NCBI RefSeq assembly: GCF_002911665.1
Contig: NZ_MTBP01000002.1
Location: forward strand, 620,001 to 684,000
DNA from: Actinomadura rubteroloni
GTDB lineage: Bacteria > Actinomycetota > Actinomycetes > Streptosporangiales > Streptosporangiaceae
DNA: 64,000 nt
Direction of reading: 5' to 3'
Under the pieces are notes generated by a model that had not been told where the DNA came from, did no database searches, and saw only the letters and a program-made list of their open reading frames with translations. This document shows positions 24,565 to 33,531 of the stretch, one piece after another (positions within the stretch are counted from its first letter, which is position 1; every line of letters starts with the position of its first letter). The translations under genes and the position numbers were made by a program.

Positions 24565-24867
24565 GTGCTGATCTCACCCCACGAGCAGGAGCGCCTGCTG
24601 ATCCATGTGGCCGCGCGCGTGGCCCGGGAGCGTCAGGCGCGCGGGCTGCCGCTGAACCACCCCGAGGCCACCGCGATCATCGCCGTCCACCTGCTGGAGG
24701 GCGCCCGCGACGGACGTTCGGTGGCCGAGCTGATGGAGTCCGGCCGGACGGTCCTCACCCGCGACGACGTGATGGAGGGCATCCCGGAGATGCTCGACTC
24801 CGTCCAGGTCGAGGCGACGTTCCCCGACGGCACCAAGCTCGTCACCGTCCACCGTCCGATCCCGTGA
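24565..24867 (+). CDS. ureA: Urease gamma subunit
   Basis: 100 residues, the standard UreA length. [51 protein letters not shown] and [20 protein letters not shown] are family signatures. With UreB and UreC it forms the nickel enzyme that splits urea to ammonia and carbamate. GTG start with no strong ribosome site; the transcript may be short-leadered. First gene of ureABCFGD. Confidence 0.96.
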   Translation: MLISPHEQERLLIHVAARVARERQARGLPLNHPEATAIIAVHLLEGARDGRSVAELMESGRTVLTRDDVMEGIPEMLDSVQVEATFPDGTKLVTVHRPIP

Positions 24868-24878
24868 GGAGCGCCGGC

Positions 24879-25184
24879 GTGGTTCCAGGAGAGATCGTGA
24901 CGGGCGACGCGCCCGTCGAGCTGAACCCCGGACGCCCCCGGGTGACGCTCACCGTGACCAACACCGGCGACCGGCCCGTCCAGGTCGGCTCGCACTACCA
25001 CTTCGCCGCCGCGAACCCGGCGCTGGAGTTCGACCGGGACGCGGCGCGCGGCACCCGGCTGGACGTCCCGGCGGGCACGGCCGTGCGGTTCGAGCCGGGC
25101 ATGACGGCCGAGGTCGCGCTCGTCCCGCTCGGCGGGCGCCGCGTCGTCCCGGGCCTGCGCGCGGGCGGTGGCCTGGATGGCTGA
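24879..25184 (+). CDS. ureB: Urease beta subunit
   Basis: 101 residues. [20 protein letters not shown] opens the family pattern, then [20 protein letters not shown] and [18 protein letters not shown] 24879 is chosen by family N-terminus and a GAGGAG eight bases before it; an upstream GTG at 24864 overlaps the ureA stop. It overlaps ureC by 8 bases. Confidence 0.95.
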   Translation: MVPGEIVTGDAPVELNPGRPRVTLTVTNTGDRPVQVGSHYHFAAANPALEFDRDAARGTRLDVPAGTAVRFEPGMTAEVALVPLGGRRVVPGLRAGGGLDG

Positions 25185-26898
25185 GCTGACGCGCGCCCGC
25201 TACGCCGAGCTGTACGGCCCGACGGCCGGGGACCGGATCCGGCTCGCCGACACCGACCTGTTCGTCGAGGTCACCGAGGACCGCAGCCGGGGACCTGCGG
25301 GCGCGGGCGACGAGGCGGTGTTCGGCGGCGGCAAGGTCATCCGCGAGTCGATGGGCCAGGCCACGGCCACCCGCGCCGAGGGCGCGCTGGACCTGGTCAT
25401 CACGGGCGCGGTCGTCCTCGACCACTGGGGGATCATCAAGGCCGACGTCGGGATCCGCGACGGACGGATCGTCGCGCTCGGCAAGGCCGGCAACCCCGAC
25501 ACGATGGACGGCGTCCACCCCGATCTCGTCATCGGCCCGACCACCGAGGTCCTCGCGGGAAACGGGAGGATCCTCACGGCGGGCGCGGTGGACTCGCACG
25601 TCCACCTCATCGCCCCGCAGCTCCTGCCCGAGGCGCTCGGCGCGGGCGTGACGACGCTGATCGGCGGCGGCACGGGGCCGGCCGAGGGCACGAAGGCCAC
25701 GACGGTCACGGGCGTCTGGTACCTGCACCGAATGCTGGAGGCGCTGGACGGCTGGCCCGTCAACGTCGCGCTGCTCGGCAAGGGCAACACGGTGTCGGCG
25801 GACGCGCTGTGGGAGCAGCTCCGCGCGGGCGCGTCCGGGTTCAAGCTGCATGAGGACTGGGGATCGACGCCCGCCGCGATCGACGCGTGCCTGCGCGTCG
25901 CGGACGCGTCCGGCGTGCAGGTCGCGTTGCACTCCGACACGTTGAACGAGGCCGGATACGTGGAGTCGACGCTCGGTGCGATCGCCGGACGGTCCATCCA
26001 CGCCTACCACACCGAGGGCGCCGGGGGCGGGCACGCGCCGGACATCATCACGGTCGCGTCGCATCCGAACGTGCTGCCGTCCTCGACGAACCCGACGCGC
26101 CCGCACACCGTCAACACGCTGGACGAGCACCTCGACATGCTCATGGTGTGCCACCACCTGAACCCGTCGGTGCCCGAGGACCTGGCGTTCGCCGAGTCCC
26201 GGATCCGGCCGACGACGATGGCGGCCGAGGACGTCCTGCACGACCTCGGCGCGATCTCGATCATCGGCTCGGACTCGCAGGCGATGGGACGGATCGGCGA
26301 GACCGTCCTGCGGACCTGGCAGACCGCGCACGCGATGAAGCGGCGGCGCGGGTCGCTGCCCGGCGACGGCCCGGCCGACAACCTGCGCGCCCGCCGCTAC
26401 GTCGCCAAGTACACGATCAACCCGGCGATCGCGCACGGCCTGGACGGCGAGATCGGGTCGGTGGAGCCCGGCAAGCTGGCCGACCTCGTGCTGTGGGACC
26501 CGGCGTTCTTCGGCGTCCGGCCGCACGTCGTCCTGAAGGGCGGCATGATCGCCTGGGCGGCGATGGGCGACGCGAACGCCTCGATCCCGACGCCGCAGCC
26601 GCTGCTGCCGCGTCCGATGTTCGGCGCCGCCCCCTCGGCCGCCGCCGCGACGTCCCTGCACTTCGTGTCGCCCGCCGCGCTCGACGACGGCCTCGCCGAG
26701 CGGCTGCCCGCGGTGCGGCGCGCGTTCGTGCCCGTCAAGGACACGCGGCGGCTGGGGAAGACCGATCTGCCGCTGAACGACGCGCTGCCCGACATCCGCG
26801 TGGACGCCGACACGTTCACCGTCACGATCGACGGCGAGGAGATCGAACCCGCGCCCGCCGCCGAGCTGCCGATGGCCCAGCGGTACTTCCTCTTCTGA
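25177..26898 (+). CDS. ureC: Urease alpha (catalytic) subunit
   Basis: 573 residues. The metal and active-site residues are present: HVH in DSHVHLIAP, the lysine to be carbamylated in [12 protein letters not shown], His in [10 protein letters not shown] and [12 protein letters not shown], the flap Cys/His in MVCHHL, and Asp in SDSQAMGR. It binds two nickel ions and hydrolyses urea. ATG 25177 lies inside the end of ureB, so the two are coupled; the stop shares a base with ureF. Confidence 0.98.
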   Translation: MAELTRARYAELYGPTAGDRIRLADTDLFVEVTEDRSRGPAGAGDEAVFGGGKVIRESMGQATATRAEGALDLVITGAVVLDHWGIIKADVGIRDGRIVALGKAGNPDTMDGVHPDLVIGPTTEVLAGNGRILTAGAVDSHVHLIAPQLLPEALGAGVTTLIGGGTGPAEGTKATTVTGVWYLHRMLEALDGWPVNVALLGKGNTVSADALWEQLRAGASGFKLHEDWGSTPAAIDACLRVADASGVQVALHSDTLNEAGYVESTLGAIAGRSIHAYHTEGAGGGHAPDIITVASHPNVLPSSTNPTRPHTVNTLDEHLDMLMVCHHLNPSVPEDLAFAESRIRPTTMAAEDVLHDLGAISIIGSDSQAMGRIGETVLRTWQTAHAMKRRRGSLPGDGPADNLRARRYVAKYTINPAIAHGLDGEIGSVEPGKLADLVLWDPAFFGVRPHVVLKGGMIAWAAMGDANASIPTPQPLLPRPMFGAAPSAAAATSLHFVSPAALDDGLAERLPAVRRAFVPVKDTRRLGKTDLPLNDALPDIRVDADTFTVTIDGEEIEPAPAAELPMAQRYFLF

Positions 26899-27569
26899 TG
26901 GACGCCGCCCTCCTGCTGCTCGCCGACGCCCGCCTCCCGGCCGGCGGCCACGCCCACTCCGGCGGCGTGGAGCCGGCCGTCACGGCGGGCGCGATCACCG
27001 ACGTTCCCGGGCTCGTCGCGTTCCTGCGCGGACGCCTGGCGACGTCCGGCCTGGTCACCGCCGCCCTGGCCGTCGCCGCGAACACCCACGCCGCCGGCGC
27101 GGACGCAGGTGGCGGGTGGGCGGTGCTGGACGGCGAGGCGGACGCGCGGACGCCGTCCCCGGCGCAGCGGCGCGCGGCGCGGGCGCAGGGGCGGTCGCTG
27201 CTGCGGGCGGTGCGGACGGCGTGGCCGTCGCCGGTGCTGGACGCGCTGGTCCCGGTCGGGCCGCACCATCCGGTCGTGCTCGGCGCCGCGACGGCGGTGG
27301 CGGGCGGCGGGCCGCGCGAAACGGCGTCGGTCGCGGTGTTCGGCGCGGTGAGCGGCGGGGCGTCGGCGGCGGTCCGGCTGCTCGGCCTCGATCCGCTCGC
27401 CGTCCACGCGGCGCTGGCCGGGCTCGCGGACGTGATGGACGCCGTGGCGGCCGAGGCCGCCGGATACGCCGGGCGGCCGTGGGCGGAGCTGCCCGCCGCG
27501 TCCGCTCCGGTGCTCGACCTGGACGCCGAACGGCACGCGCGCGCGAATCTGCGGCTTTTCGAATCCTGA
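26898..27569 (+). CDS. ureF: Urease accessory protein UreF
   Basis: 223 residues, all helical. [20 protein letters not shown] is the UreF N-terminal signature (ARLPxGxxxHSxGxE). UreF bridges UreD and UreG in the nickel-insertion complex and gates GTP hydrolysis. TGATG overlap with ureC. The middle is GC-richer and less conserved than usual, as in other actinomycetes. Confidence 0.92.
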   Translation: MDAALLLLADARLPAGGHAHSGGVEPAVTAGAITDVPGLVAFLRGRLATSGLVTAALAVAANTHAAGADAGGGWAVLDGEADARTPSPAQRRAARAQGRSLLRAVRTAWPSPVLDALVPVGPHHPVVLGAATAVAGGGPRETASVAVFGAVSGGASAAVRLLGLDPLAVHAALAGLADVMDAVAAEAAGYAGRPWAELPAASAPVLDLDAERHARANLRLFES

Positions 27570-27580
27570 AGGAGGACGTT

Positions 27581-28252
27581 ATGGGCGGCCATTTCGGACA
27601 CGGACACGACGTCCACGACGCGGCGCCGACGCACGGGCGTGCCTTGCGGCTCGGCATCGGCGGGCCGGTCGGCAGCGGCAAGACCGCGCTGACCGCCGCG
27701 CTGTGCCGGGCGCTGCGCGACGAGCTGGACCTCGCCGTCGTCACCAACGACATCTACACGACCGAGGACGCCGACTTCCTGCGGCGCGAGGCCGTGCTGT
27801 CCGACGACCGGATCACGGCCGTCCGGACGGGCGCGTGCCCGCACACCGCGATCCGCGACGACATCTCCGCCAATCTGGACGCGGTGGACGCGCTGGAGGC
27901 GCGGCACCCCGGCCTGGAACTGGTGATCATCGAGAGCGGCGGCGACAACCTGACCGCGCTGTTCAGCCGGGGCCTGGCGGACCGGCAGATCTTCGTGCTG
28001 GACGTGGCGGGCGGCGACGACGTCCCGCGCAAGGGCGGGCTCGGCGTCGCCGCCGCCGACCTGCTGGTCATCAACAAGACCGATCTGGCGCCGTTCGTCG
28101 GCAGCGACCTGGACCTCATGGCCTCGGACGCGGCGCGGGTGCGCGACGGGCGTCCGGTCGTCCTCAACTCGCTGCGGACGGACCCGGCCGCGACCGAGAT
28201 CGCGCGCTGGGTCCGCGCGGCCGTCGGCGCGGCGCACGCGGCGGCCTCGTGA
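27581..28252 (+). CDS. ureG: Urease accessory GTPase UreG with His-rich N-terminus
   Basis: 223 residues. P-loop [15 protein letters not shown] (~28-42), [13 protein letters not shown], the metal-site motif [12 protein letters not shown] (CPH), [12 protein letters not shown] and NKTDLAP. It powers nickel delivery to UreC. The N-terminal [19 protein letters not shown] has five histidines, which could store or fetch nickel and compensate for the absence of ureE. Strong ribosome site AAGGAGG. Confidence 0.97.
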   Translation: MGGHFGHGHDVHDAAPTHGRALRLGIGGPVGSGKTALTAALCRALRDELDLAVVTNDIYTTEDADFLRREAVLSDDRITAVRTGACPHTAIRDDISANLDAVDALEARHPGLELVIIESGGDNLTALFSRGLADRQIFVLDVAGGDDVPRKGGLGVAAADLLVINKTDLAPFVGSDLDLMASDAARVRDGRPVVLNSLRTDPAATEIARWVRAAVGAAHAAAS

Positions 28253-29049
28253 CGCGGGGTTACGCGCCGCGCGCCGCCGTGACCGCCGAGGCCGACGCGT
28301 CCGGCCGCACCCGGCTGACGCGGCTGCGCTCGGACGGGCCGCTCGCCGTCCGCGCCACGGCCGACGCCGTGTACCTGGTCGGCGCGGCGGCGAGCCCGCT
28401 CGGCGGGGACGACCTGGAACTGGAGCTGGCCGTCGGGCCGGGCGCCGCGCTCGCGATCCGGTCGGCGGCGACGACGCTGGCGCTGCCCGGCGCCGGGGAG
28501 TCGCGCATGACGGTCCGCGCGTCGGTCGGCGCGGGCGGACGGCTCGACTACGCGCCCGAGCCGACCGTCGCGGCGCGGGGCTGCCGCCACCGCGCGGCGG
28601 CCGTGGTCGAGCTGGCGGCGGGCGCCGCGCTGCGCTGGCGCGAGGAACTGGTCCTCGGACGGCACGGCGAGGCGCCCGGACGGCATGTGAGCCGGTTCGA
28701 CGTGACCTGCGACGGGCGTCCGCTGCTGCGGCACGAACTCGTCCTGGACGACCCGGCCGTGTACGGGTCGGCGGCCGTGCTGGACGGCGCCCGGACGGTC
28801 GGCAGCGTCCTGCTCGTGGATGGCGGCCTGTGCCGCGAGCCGCACGCCGAGGACGGCCTCGCGGTGCTGCCGCTGGCAGGGCCGGGCGTCCTGGTCACCG
28901 CGACGGCGCCGGACTCGGCCGTCCTGCGCCGCAGGCTCCGCGCGGGCGAGGCGATCGCCCGCGCTCAGACCCCGGCCGACGCGCCCGCCGCCTCGGCGGG
29001 CACCGCCGTGCGCCCGACCGAGCAGACGTCCTCCAGCGTCCCGCTGTAG
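28249..29049 (+). CDS. ureD: Urease accessory protein UreD
   Basis: 266 residues as annotated. [20 protein letters not shown] and [20 protein letters not shown] are UreD features; it is the scaffold that docks on apo-urease. GTGA overlap with ureG. The last ~26 residues (from TPADAP) are antisense to the MerR gene and look non-homologous; the convergent overlap is 85 bases. Last gene of the operon. Confidence 0.88.
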   Translation: MTRGYAPRAAVTAEADASGRTRLTRLRSDGPLAVRATADAVYLVGAAASPLGGDDLELELAVGPGAALAIRSAATTLALPGAGESRMTVRASVGAGGRLDYAPEPTVAARGCRHRAAAVVELAAGAALRWREELVLGRHGEAPGRHVSRFDVTCDGRPLLRHELVLDDPAVYGSAAVLDGARTVGSVLLVDGGLCREPHAEDGLAVLPLAGPGVLVTATAPDSAVLRRRLRAGEAIARAQTPADAPAASAGTAVRPTEQTSSSVPL

Positions 29050-29390
29050 AGCGTGATCTTCCACTGGATCTGCCGCTGCTGGTCGCGCAGCTTGGCGATC
29101 TCCGCCTCGACCCGCCGGTCGTGGTCGCGCAGCAGCTCCAGCCGCGCGGCGACCGTCCCCTCGCCGCCGCGCGTCAGCTCGGCGTACCGGACCATCTCGG
29201 CGAGCGGCATGCCCGTCTCCCGCAGGCAGCGGATCATGTGCAGCCAGGTGAGGTCGTGGTCGGTGAACACGCGGCGGCCCGCCGCGTCCCGCGCGATGTC
29301 CGACAGCAGGCCGATCTTCTCGTAGTAGCGCAGCGTGTCGAGGGAGAAGCCGCTCTTCTGCGCGGTCTCACCGGGGGTGTAGGACGTCAC
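28965..29390 (-). CDS. MerR-family transcriptional regulator
   Basis: 141 residues. The MerR winged helix is YTPGETAQKSGFSLDTLRYY then EKIGLLSDIARDAAGRR, and the long dimer helix runs through MVRYAELTRGGEGTVAARLE to KLRDQQRQIQWKI. The effector tail is short and carries one Cys (EDVCSVG), so it is probably a small-molecule sensor, not a metal sensor. GTG 29390 would make a nearly leaderless transcript from the promoter predicted at 29396-29426. Diverges from the LLM oxidoreductase it likely controls. Confidence 0.88.
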   Translation of the reverse strand: MTSYTPGETAQKSGFSLDTLRYYEKIGLLSDIARDAAGRRVFTDHDLTWLHMIRCLRETGMPLAEMVRYAELTRGGEGTVAARLELLRDHDRRVEAEIAKLRDQQRQIQWKITLYSGTLEDVCSVGRTAVPAEAAGASAGV

Positions 29391-29395
29391 GTGCC

Positions 29396-29426
29396 CACCC
29401 TTGTGCTGGAGTGCGCTCCAGGTCAA
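29396..29426 (-). promoter_or_regulatory. MerR-type promoter of the merR gene itself
   Basis: On the minus strand TTGACC (29421-29426) is followed by a 19-bp spacer holding the dyad CTGGAG-N4-CTCCAG. The over-long 19-bp spacer is the hallmark of MerR-regulated promoters. The -10 position (AGGGTG) is poor. Confidence 0.55.
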
Positions 29427-29428
29427 GC
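29406..29428. repeat. Left arm of a 23-bp inverted repeat (MerR operator)
   Basis: The 23 bases 29406-29428 are exactly the reverse complement of 29450-29472. Each arm contains its own dyad (CTGGAG/CTCCAG) plus TTGACC, so the same operator-promoter module is present once in each direction. Confidence 0.85.
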
Positions 29429-29449
29429 GGGAACGTCCCCCGGCGACGG

Positions 29450-29472
29450 GCTTGACCTGGAGCGCACTCCAG
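29450..29472. repeat. Right arm of the 23-bp inverted repeat (MerR operator)
   Basis: Exact inverted copy of 29406-29428. It supplies the operator for the plus-strand gene at 29525. Confidence 0.85.
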
Positions 29473-29482
29473 GTCGCAGAGT
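29452..29482 (+). promoter_or_regulatory. MerR-activated promoter of the LLM oxidoreductase
   Basis: TTGACC (29452-29457), a 19-bp spacer containing the dyad, then CAGAGT (29477-29482). MerR dimers typically twist such over-long spacers to align the two boxes. The gene starts 43 bases downstream. Confidence 0.65.
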
Positions 29483-29524
29483 GGAGCCCGTCACCTCACG
29501 TCGGCCGTTCAGAGAGGAACGCGC

Positions 29525-30382
29525 ATGCGCGTCGGTCTGCAAGTGCCCAGCTTCACCTCCTTCGGCGACCGCATCGGCCCCGAGTTCGCCCGCGTCGCCC
29601 GCGACGCCGACCAGGGCGGGCTGGAGTCGCTCTGGGTCATGGACCACTTCTTCCAGATCCACCAGGTCGGCGCGCCCGACGAGCCGATGCTGGAGGCCTA
29701 CACCACGCTCGGCTACGCCGCCGCCGCGACCGAGCGGATCAAGCTCGGCACGATGGTCACCGGCGTCATCTACCGGAACCCCGCGCTGCTGGTGAAGACC
29801 GTCACGACGCTCGACGTCCTGTCCGGCGGACGCGCCTACCTCGGCATCGGCGCCGCGTGGAACGACGAGGAGTCGCGCGGCTACGGGTTCGAGTTCCCGC
29901 CCGTCGCCCGGCGGTTCGAGCAGCTCGAAGAGGCGTTGCGGCTCGCCCACCAGATGTGGAAGGGCGACGAGAAGCCGTTCGCGGGCGAGCACTACCGGGC
30001 GGACCGGCCGCTGAACGTCCCGGCGGCGGTGTCGCGCCCGCACCCGCCGGTCCTCATCGGCGGCGCGGGCGAGAAGAAGACGCTGCGCTTCGTCGCCAAG
30101 TACGCCGACGCCTGCAACCTCTTCGACTCCGAGGAACTGCCCCGCAAGCTCGACGTCCTGCGCGCCCACTGCGACGCCGAAGGACGCGACTACGCCGACA
30201 TCGAGAAGACGTCCCTCACGGTCACCGACGGCTCGGTGCAGAACGCCGTGGACACGATCGGGCGCCTCGCCGAGGCCGGCGTCGACCACGTGATCTTCTC
30301 CCAGGGCACCGGCCAGGACCTCGCACCCGTCCTCGCCGAAGCGCACGCCCAGGTCGAGGACATCGTCCCCGCCGGCCGCTGA
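29525..30382 (+). CDS. LLM-class (F420-dependent) oxidoreductase
   Basis: 285 residues, a luciferase-like TIM barrel. MRVGLQVPSF, ARDADQGGLESLWVMDHFFQ, LGTMVTGVIYRNPALLVKTV, YLGIGAAWNDEE and PPVLIGGAGEKKTLRFVAKY are diagnostic of the actinobacterial F420-linked group (MSMEG-type). The cofactor is inferred from the subfamily. It reduces or oxidises an unknown small substrate. GAGAGGAA ribosome site. Expression is probably switched by the divergent MerR protein. Confidence 0.87.
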   Translation: MRVGLQVPSFTSFGDRIGPEFARVARDADQGGLESLWVMDHFFQIHQVGAPDEPMLEAYTTLGYAAAATERIKLGTMVTGVIYRNPALLVKTVTTLDVLSGGRAYLGIGAAWNDEESRGYGFEFPPVARRFEQLEEALRLAHQMWKGDEKPFAGEHYRADRPLNVPAAVSRPHPPVLIGGAGEKKTLRFVAKYADACNLFDSEELPRKLDVLRAHCDAEGRDYADIEKTSLTVTDGSVQNAVDTIGRLAEAGVDHVIFSQGTGQDLAPVLAEAHAQVEDIVPAGR

Positions 30383-30386
30383 ACCA

Positions 30387-30428
30387 CCGGCCCGCCCGGC
30401 ACCGGGAGCGTCAGGACGTGCGGGCCGG
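30387..30428. terminator. Possible bidirectional terminator between convergent genes
   Basis: CCGGCCCGC (30387-30395) pairs with GCGGGCCGG (30420-30428), enclosing a smaller CCCGG/CCGGG hairpin. It spans the junction of the LLM gene and the convergent carboxymuconolactone-decarboxylase gene, overlapping the end of the latter. Confidence 0.45.
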
Positions 30429-30860
30429 CGGACGGTTCCGGGTGGGTACCCCGATCCGGTTGAACGCGTTGATCAGGGCCACCGCCCCCACCAGCGCGCC
30501 GAGCTCCTTCTCGTCCAGGTGCCGGGCGGCCTCGTCCCAGACGTCGTCCGGGACGCCGTCGTCGCCGAGGCGGGTCGCGGCCTCGGTGTAGGCGAGCACC
30601 GCGCGTTCCCGCGCGTCGAACAGTTCGGACTCGCGCCAGACAACGAGCTGGAACAGCCGGTCGTCGCTCTCGCCCGCCTCCTTCAGTTCGCGGACGTGCA
30701 TGTCCACGCAGAACACGCACTGGTTGATCTGCGACGCGCGGAGTTTGGCCAGGTGGTAGAGCCGGTTGTCGAGCGGTCCGTCGAGCAGCGCCCGGTCGGC
30801 CTGGATGAACGCCCGGTACACGTCGCCCGCCGCGTGTCCGAAATCGAGCCGTCGTCCCAT
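30411..30860 (-). CDS. Carboxymuconolactone-decarboxylase / AhpD-like protein
   Basis: 149 residues, helical. The redox motif CVFCVDMH (~48-55), preceded by KLRASQINQ, is the AhpD-type CxxC-x2-H site, so it may act as a thiol peroxidase or reductase. The C-terminal ELGALVGAVALINAFNRIGV is typical of the family. Strong ribosome site (AAGGAGG). It follows an ECF41-type sigma gene on the same strand, the standard partner arrangement, with a candidate ECF promoter in the 64-base gap. Confidence 0.9.
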   Translation of the reverse strand: MGRRLDFGHAAGDVYRAFIQADRALLDGPLDNRLYHLAKLRASQINQCVFCVDMHVRELKEAGESDDRLFQLVVWRESELFDARERAVLAYTEAATRLGDDGVPDDVWDEAARHLDEKELGALVGAVALINAFNRIGVPTRNRPPARTS

Positions 30861-30924
30861 CGTTCTCCTCCTTCAAGGGGGTCTCACCATGGAGACGACA
30901 CGGCCCGCCCGAACGTGAGGTCCC

Positions 30925-31788
30925 TCAGCGAAAAAGGTGCCGGAGCTTCGCGGGGTTGAGGACGCGCCGGTAGGCGACGATCCGCCCGTCCGCGACGGTG
31001 ACCGTGTCGACGCCGACCACGCGCCCGTCCCGGACGATGACGAACCCGGGCTCGCCGTTGATCTCCGCCGGGCGCAGCAGCAGCGTGTTGCGCCGCGCCA
31101 CCCGCACGAGCACCCGCGCGACGCGCTCCGTCCCGGAAATGACCTTGCGGGCGGCGAACAGGCCCTCGGCGGCGCCGCCGTCGGTGGTCAGGGTCGCGTC
31201 CGGGTCCAGCAGCGCGAGCATCGCGGCCTCGTCGCGGTTCTCGTACGCCGCGCGGAACCGCGCCAGCACCCGGTCGCGCTCGGCGGCGGGCGCGGCCGGA
31301 CGGTGCCGCGCGCCGACCTTGCGCCGGGCGCTCGCGGCGAGCTGCCGGCACGCGGCGGCGGACCGTCCGAGCACCGCGCCGATCCGCGCGTGATCAATCG
31401 CGAACGCCTCGTGCAGCACGAACGCGACCCGCTCGGCCGGCGTCAGCTCCTCCAGGACGACGAGCATCGCGGTGCCGACCGTCTCGTCCAGCAGGACGGG
31501 TTCGGCGGCGTCCGGCCCGGTCAGCAGGGGTTCGGGCAGCCACGGCCCGACGTAGTCCACCCGGCGGGCGCGGGCGGACGTCAGCACGTCCAGGGCGCGG
31601 CGCGCGGCGACGGTGACGAGCCAGGCCCGCAGGTCGCGGACGTCGCCGAGGTCGCGGGACGCGGCGCGCAGCCAGGTGTCCTGGACGACGTCCTCGGCGT
31701 CCGCGACGCTGCCCGTGATGCGGTACGCGGCGCCGAACACGGCCGGACGGTGCGCGGGCCAGTCCCGTTCCAGCCGCGGGTCCGTCAC
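30925..31788 (-). CDS. ECF41-type sigma factor with C-terminal SnoaL-like domain
   Basis: 287 residues. Sigma region 2 (ERDWPAHRPAVFGAAYRITG, DAEDVVQDTWLRA) and region 4 (LTPAERVAFVLHEAFAIDHA) are followed by a ~110-residue SnoaL-like domain. ECF41 hallmarks are visible: WLPEPLL between the regions, DGG in TTDGGAAEG, and terminal NPAKLRHL (consensus NPDKL). In this group the fused domain, not an anti-sigma factor, controls activity. GTG 31788 forms a GTGA overlap with the gtrA stop; an ATG at 31812 is also in frame. The target is probably the adjacent AhpD-like gene. Confidence 0.88.
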   Translation of the reverse strand: MTDPRLERDWPAHRPAVFGAAYRITGSVADAEDVVQDTWLRAASRDLGDVRDLRAWLVTVAARRALDVLTSARARRVDYVGPWLPEPLLTGPDAAEPVLLDETVGTAMLVVLEELTPAERVAFVLHEAFAIDHARIGAVLGRSAAACRQLAASARRKVGARHRPAAPAAERDRVLARFRAAYENRDEAAMLALLDPDATLTTDGGAAEGLFAARKVISGTERVARVLVRVARRNTLLLRPAEINGEPGFVIVRDGRVVGVDTVTVADGRIVAYRRVLNPAKLRHLFR

Positions 31789-32246
31789 ACGACGGCCGGA
31801 GTGAAGATCCATTTCCGGTAGGACCAGTAGCGGAACCAGGAGCCGAGCGCCATCCCGGCGACGAGCGCCGCGTTGTACGAGACGCTGCCGTGCAGGTTCA
31901 GGACGTAGTAGGTGAAGCCGGTGCAGAGCACCTGGATGACCATGCCGACGCCGTTGAGGCCGAAGAAGAGGGCGAACTCGCGTCCGGTCCCGTCACTGTC
32001 ACGGTGGCGGAAGGTCCAGTGCCGGTTGAGCACGTACGACGTGATCGTCGAGGCGACGGTCGGGACGATCACGCTCGTCAGCGGCCCGCCGCCGAGCACG
32101 TGGCGCAGCAGGTTCGCGCCCCCGATGGTGATCACCGTGCCCAGGAACCCGACGAAACCGAACGTCAGGAGTTCGCGGGCGAATGTCCGGTAATCGGACA
32201 GCGTTTTGACCGTTTTGACCGGTCTCGAACGCTGCAGAGTGCTCAC
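31785..32246 (-). CDS. GtrA-family membrane protein
   Basis: 153 residues with four membrane segments. LLTFGFVGFLGTVITIGGAN, NRHWTFRH between helices 2 and 3, and YRKWIFTP at the end are GtrA signatures. GtrA proteins help move lipid-linked sugars across the membrane for wall glycosylation. GTG start. No glycosyltransferase gene is adjacent, and it overlaps the sigma-factor gene by four bases. Confidence 0.85.
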   Translation of the reverse strand: MSTLQRSRPVKTVKTLSDYRTFARELLTFGFVGFLGTVITIGGANLLRHVLGGGPLTSVIVPTVASTITSYVLNRHWTFRHRDSDGTGREFALFFGLNGVGMVIQVLCTGFTYYVLNLHGSVSYNAALVAGMALGSWFRYWSYRKWIFTPAVV

Positions 32247-32319
32247 TCGCCCAGACCTTACCCGAGCGCCACATGTGCACGAGCGGTTACCCCGGGGAAA
32301 AAACGATCAGTACGGAAGG

Positions 32320-33492
32320 TCACCGGCCGGCGGACGACACGGCTCCGGCGAGCACCGCGATCGTCCCCGCCAGCACCACCGGGACGCCCAGCGCCCACCC
32401 CAGCCCGACCCCCTCGGCGACGAACCCGATCACCGGCGGGCCGCCCAGCAGCCCGAGATAACCGAGCGCCGTCACCCGCGAGATCCCGGCCGCGGCGGGC
32501 ACGCCCGGCAGGTTGCCCGCCGCGCTGAACGTCACCGGGGCGACCACCGCGACGCCCAGCCCGAACAGGGTGAACCCGGCGACCGCCGCCACCGGATCCC
32601 GCGCCAGCAGGCCCGCGCCGAGGCCGCAGGCCGCGACCAGCGAGCCGGCGCGCAGCACCGCGACCGCGCCGAAGCGCGCCACCACCCGGTCGCCCGCGAC
32701 GCGGCCCGCCGTCATCGCGACCGCGCACCCGGCGTAACCGAGGCCGGCCGCCCCGGGGCCCGTCCCGAGCGTCTCGCGCAGGTAGACGGCGCTCCAGTCG
32801 CCCATCGCGCCCTCCCCCACGAACGAGCAGAGCGCGATGACACCGAGCATGAACAGCGCCGCCCGGTGCGCCCGCACCGAACGCGGCGGGCCGGACGCCA
32901 CCGAGGGCACCTCGGCGGAACGGTCCAAAAGCGGACGGCAGAACGTCCAGAGCAGACAGAGAACGACCGCCGACGCCACCGCCAGATGCACGGGCACGGG
33001 CACCCGCGCCTGCGCGGCGGCCGACCCCGCGAGCGCCGACGCCAGCGCCCCGACGCTGTAGGACCCGTGCAGCCCCGACATGATCGGCCGCCGGTACGCC
33101 CGCTCGACCGCGACACCCTGCGCGTTCATCGCCACGTCCATCAACCCGAGCGACGCGCCGAACAGCAGCAGCGCGGCCAGCAGCCACCCGAGGTTCCCGC
33201 TCAGCGCGACCAGGAACGGGGCGACCGACGCGACCGACCCGGCCCCGAGCACCACCGCCCGGCTCCCCCACCGCGCCACGCACCAGCCCGCCGCCCGGAC
33301 GGCGCACGCCACCCCGAGCGGCGCGCCGAGCAGCGCCACGCCGAACACCCCGGCGCCCAGCCCGAGGTGCTCCTTGATCTGCGGGATGCGCGGCAGCCAC
33401 GCCGCCGAGATCAGCCCGTGGACGGCGAACGCCGAGGTCACGGCGCCGCGCGCCCGGCGCGGCACCGCCTTGGAGATCGCCCGGGCCACCAT
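32320..33492 (-). CDS. MFS transporter
   Basis: 390 residues, about twelve hydrophobic segments with the MFS loop motifs degenerate. LGLMDVAMNAQGVAVERAYR, then RPIMSGLHGSYSVGALASAL, and SFVGEGAMGDWSAVYLRETL are typical of the YbjJ/FucP-like actinobacterial subgroup of sugar or drug transporters. No neighbouring regulator or enzyme points to the substrate. Confidence 0.82.
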   Translation of the reverse strand: MVARAISKAVPRRARGAVTSAFAVHGLISAAWLPRIPQIKEHLGLGAGVFGVALLGAPLGVACAVRAAGWCVARWGSRAVVLGAGSVASVAPFLVALSGNLGWLLAALLLFGASLGLMDVAMNAQGVAVERAYRRPIMSGLHGSYSVGALASALAGSAAAQARVPVPVHLAVASAVVLCLLWTFCRPLLDRSAEVPSVASGPPRSVRAHRAALFMLGVIALCSFVGEGAMGDWSAVYLRETLGTGPGAAGLGYAGCAVAMTAGRVAGDRVVARFGAVAVLRAGSLVAACGLGAGLLARDPVAAVAGFTLFGLGVAVVAPVTFSAAGNLPGVPAAAGISRVTALGYLGLLGGPPVIGFVAEGVGLGWALGVPVVLAGTIAVLAGAVSSAGR

Positions 33493-33531
33493 CGTGACCG
33501 ACGGTACCCGCCCCGGGAAACGGCGAACGAC

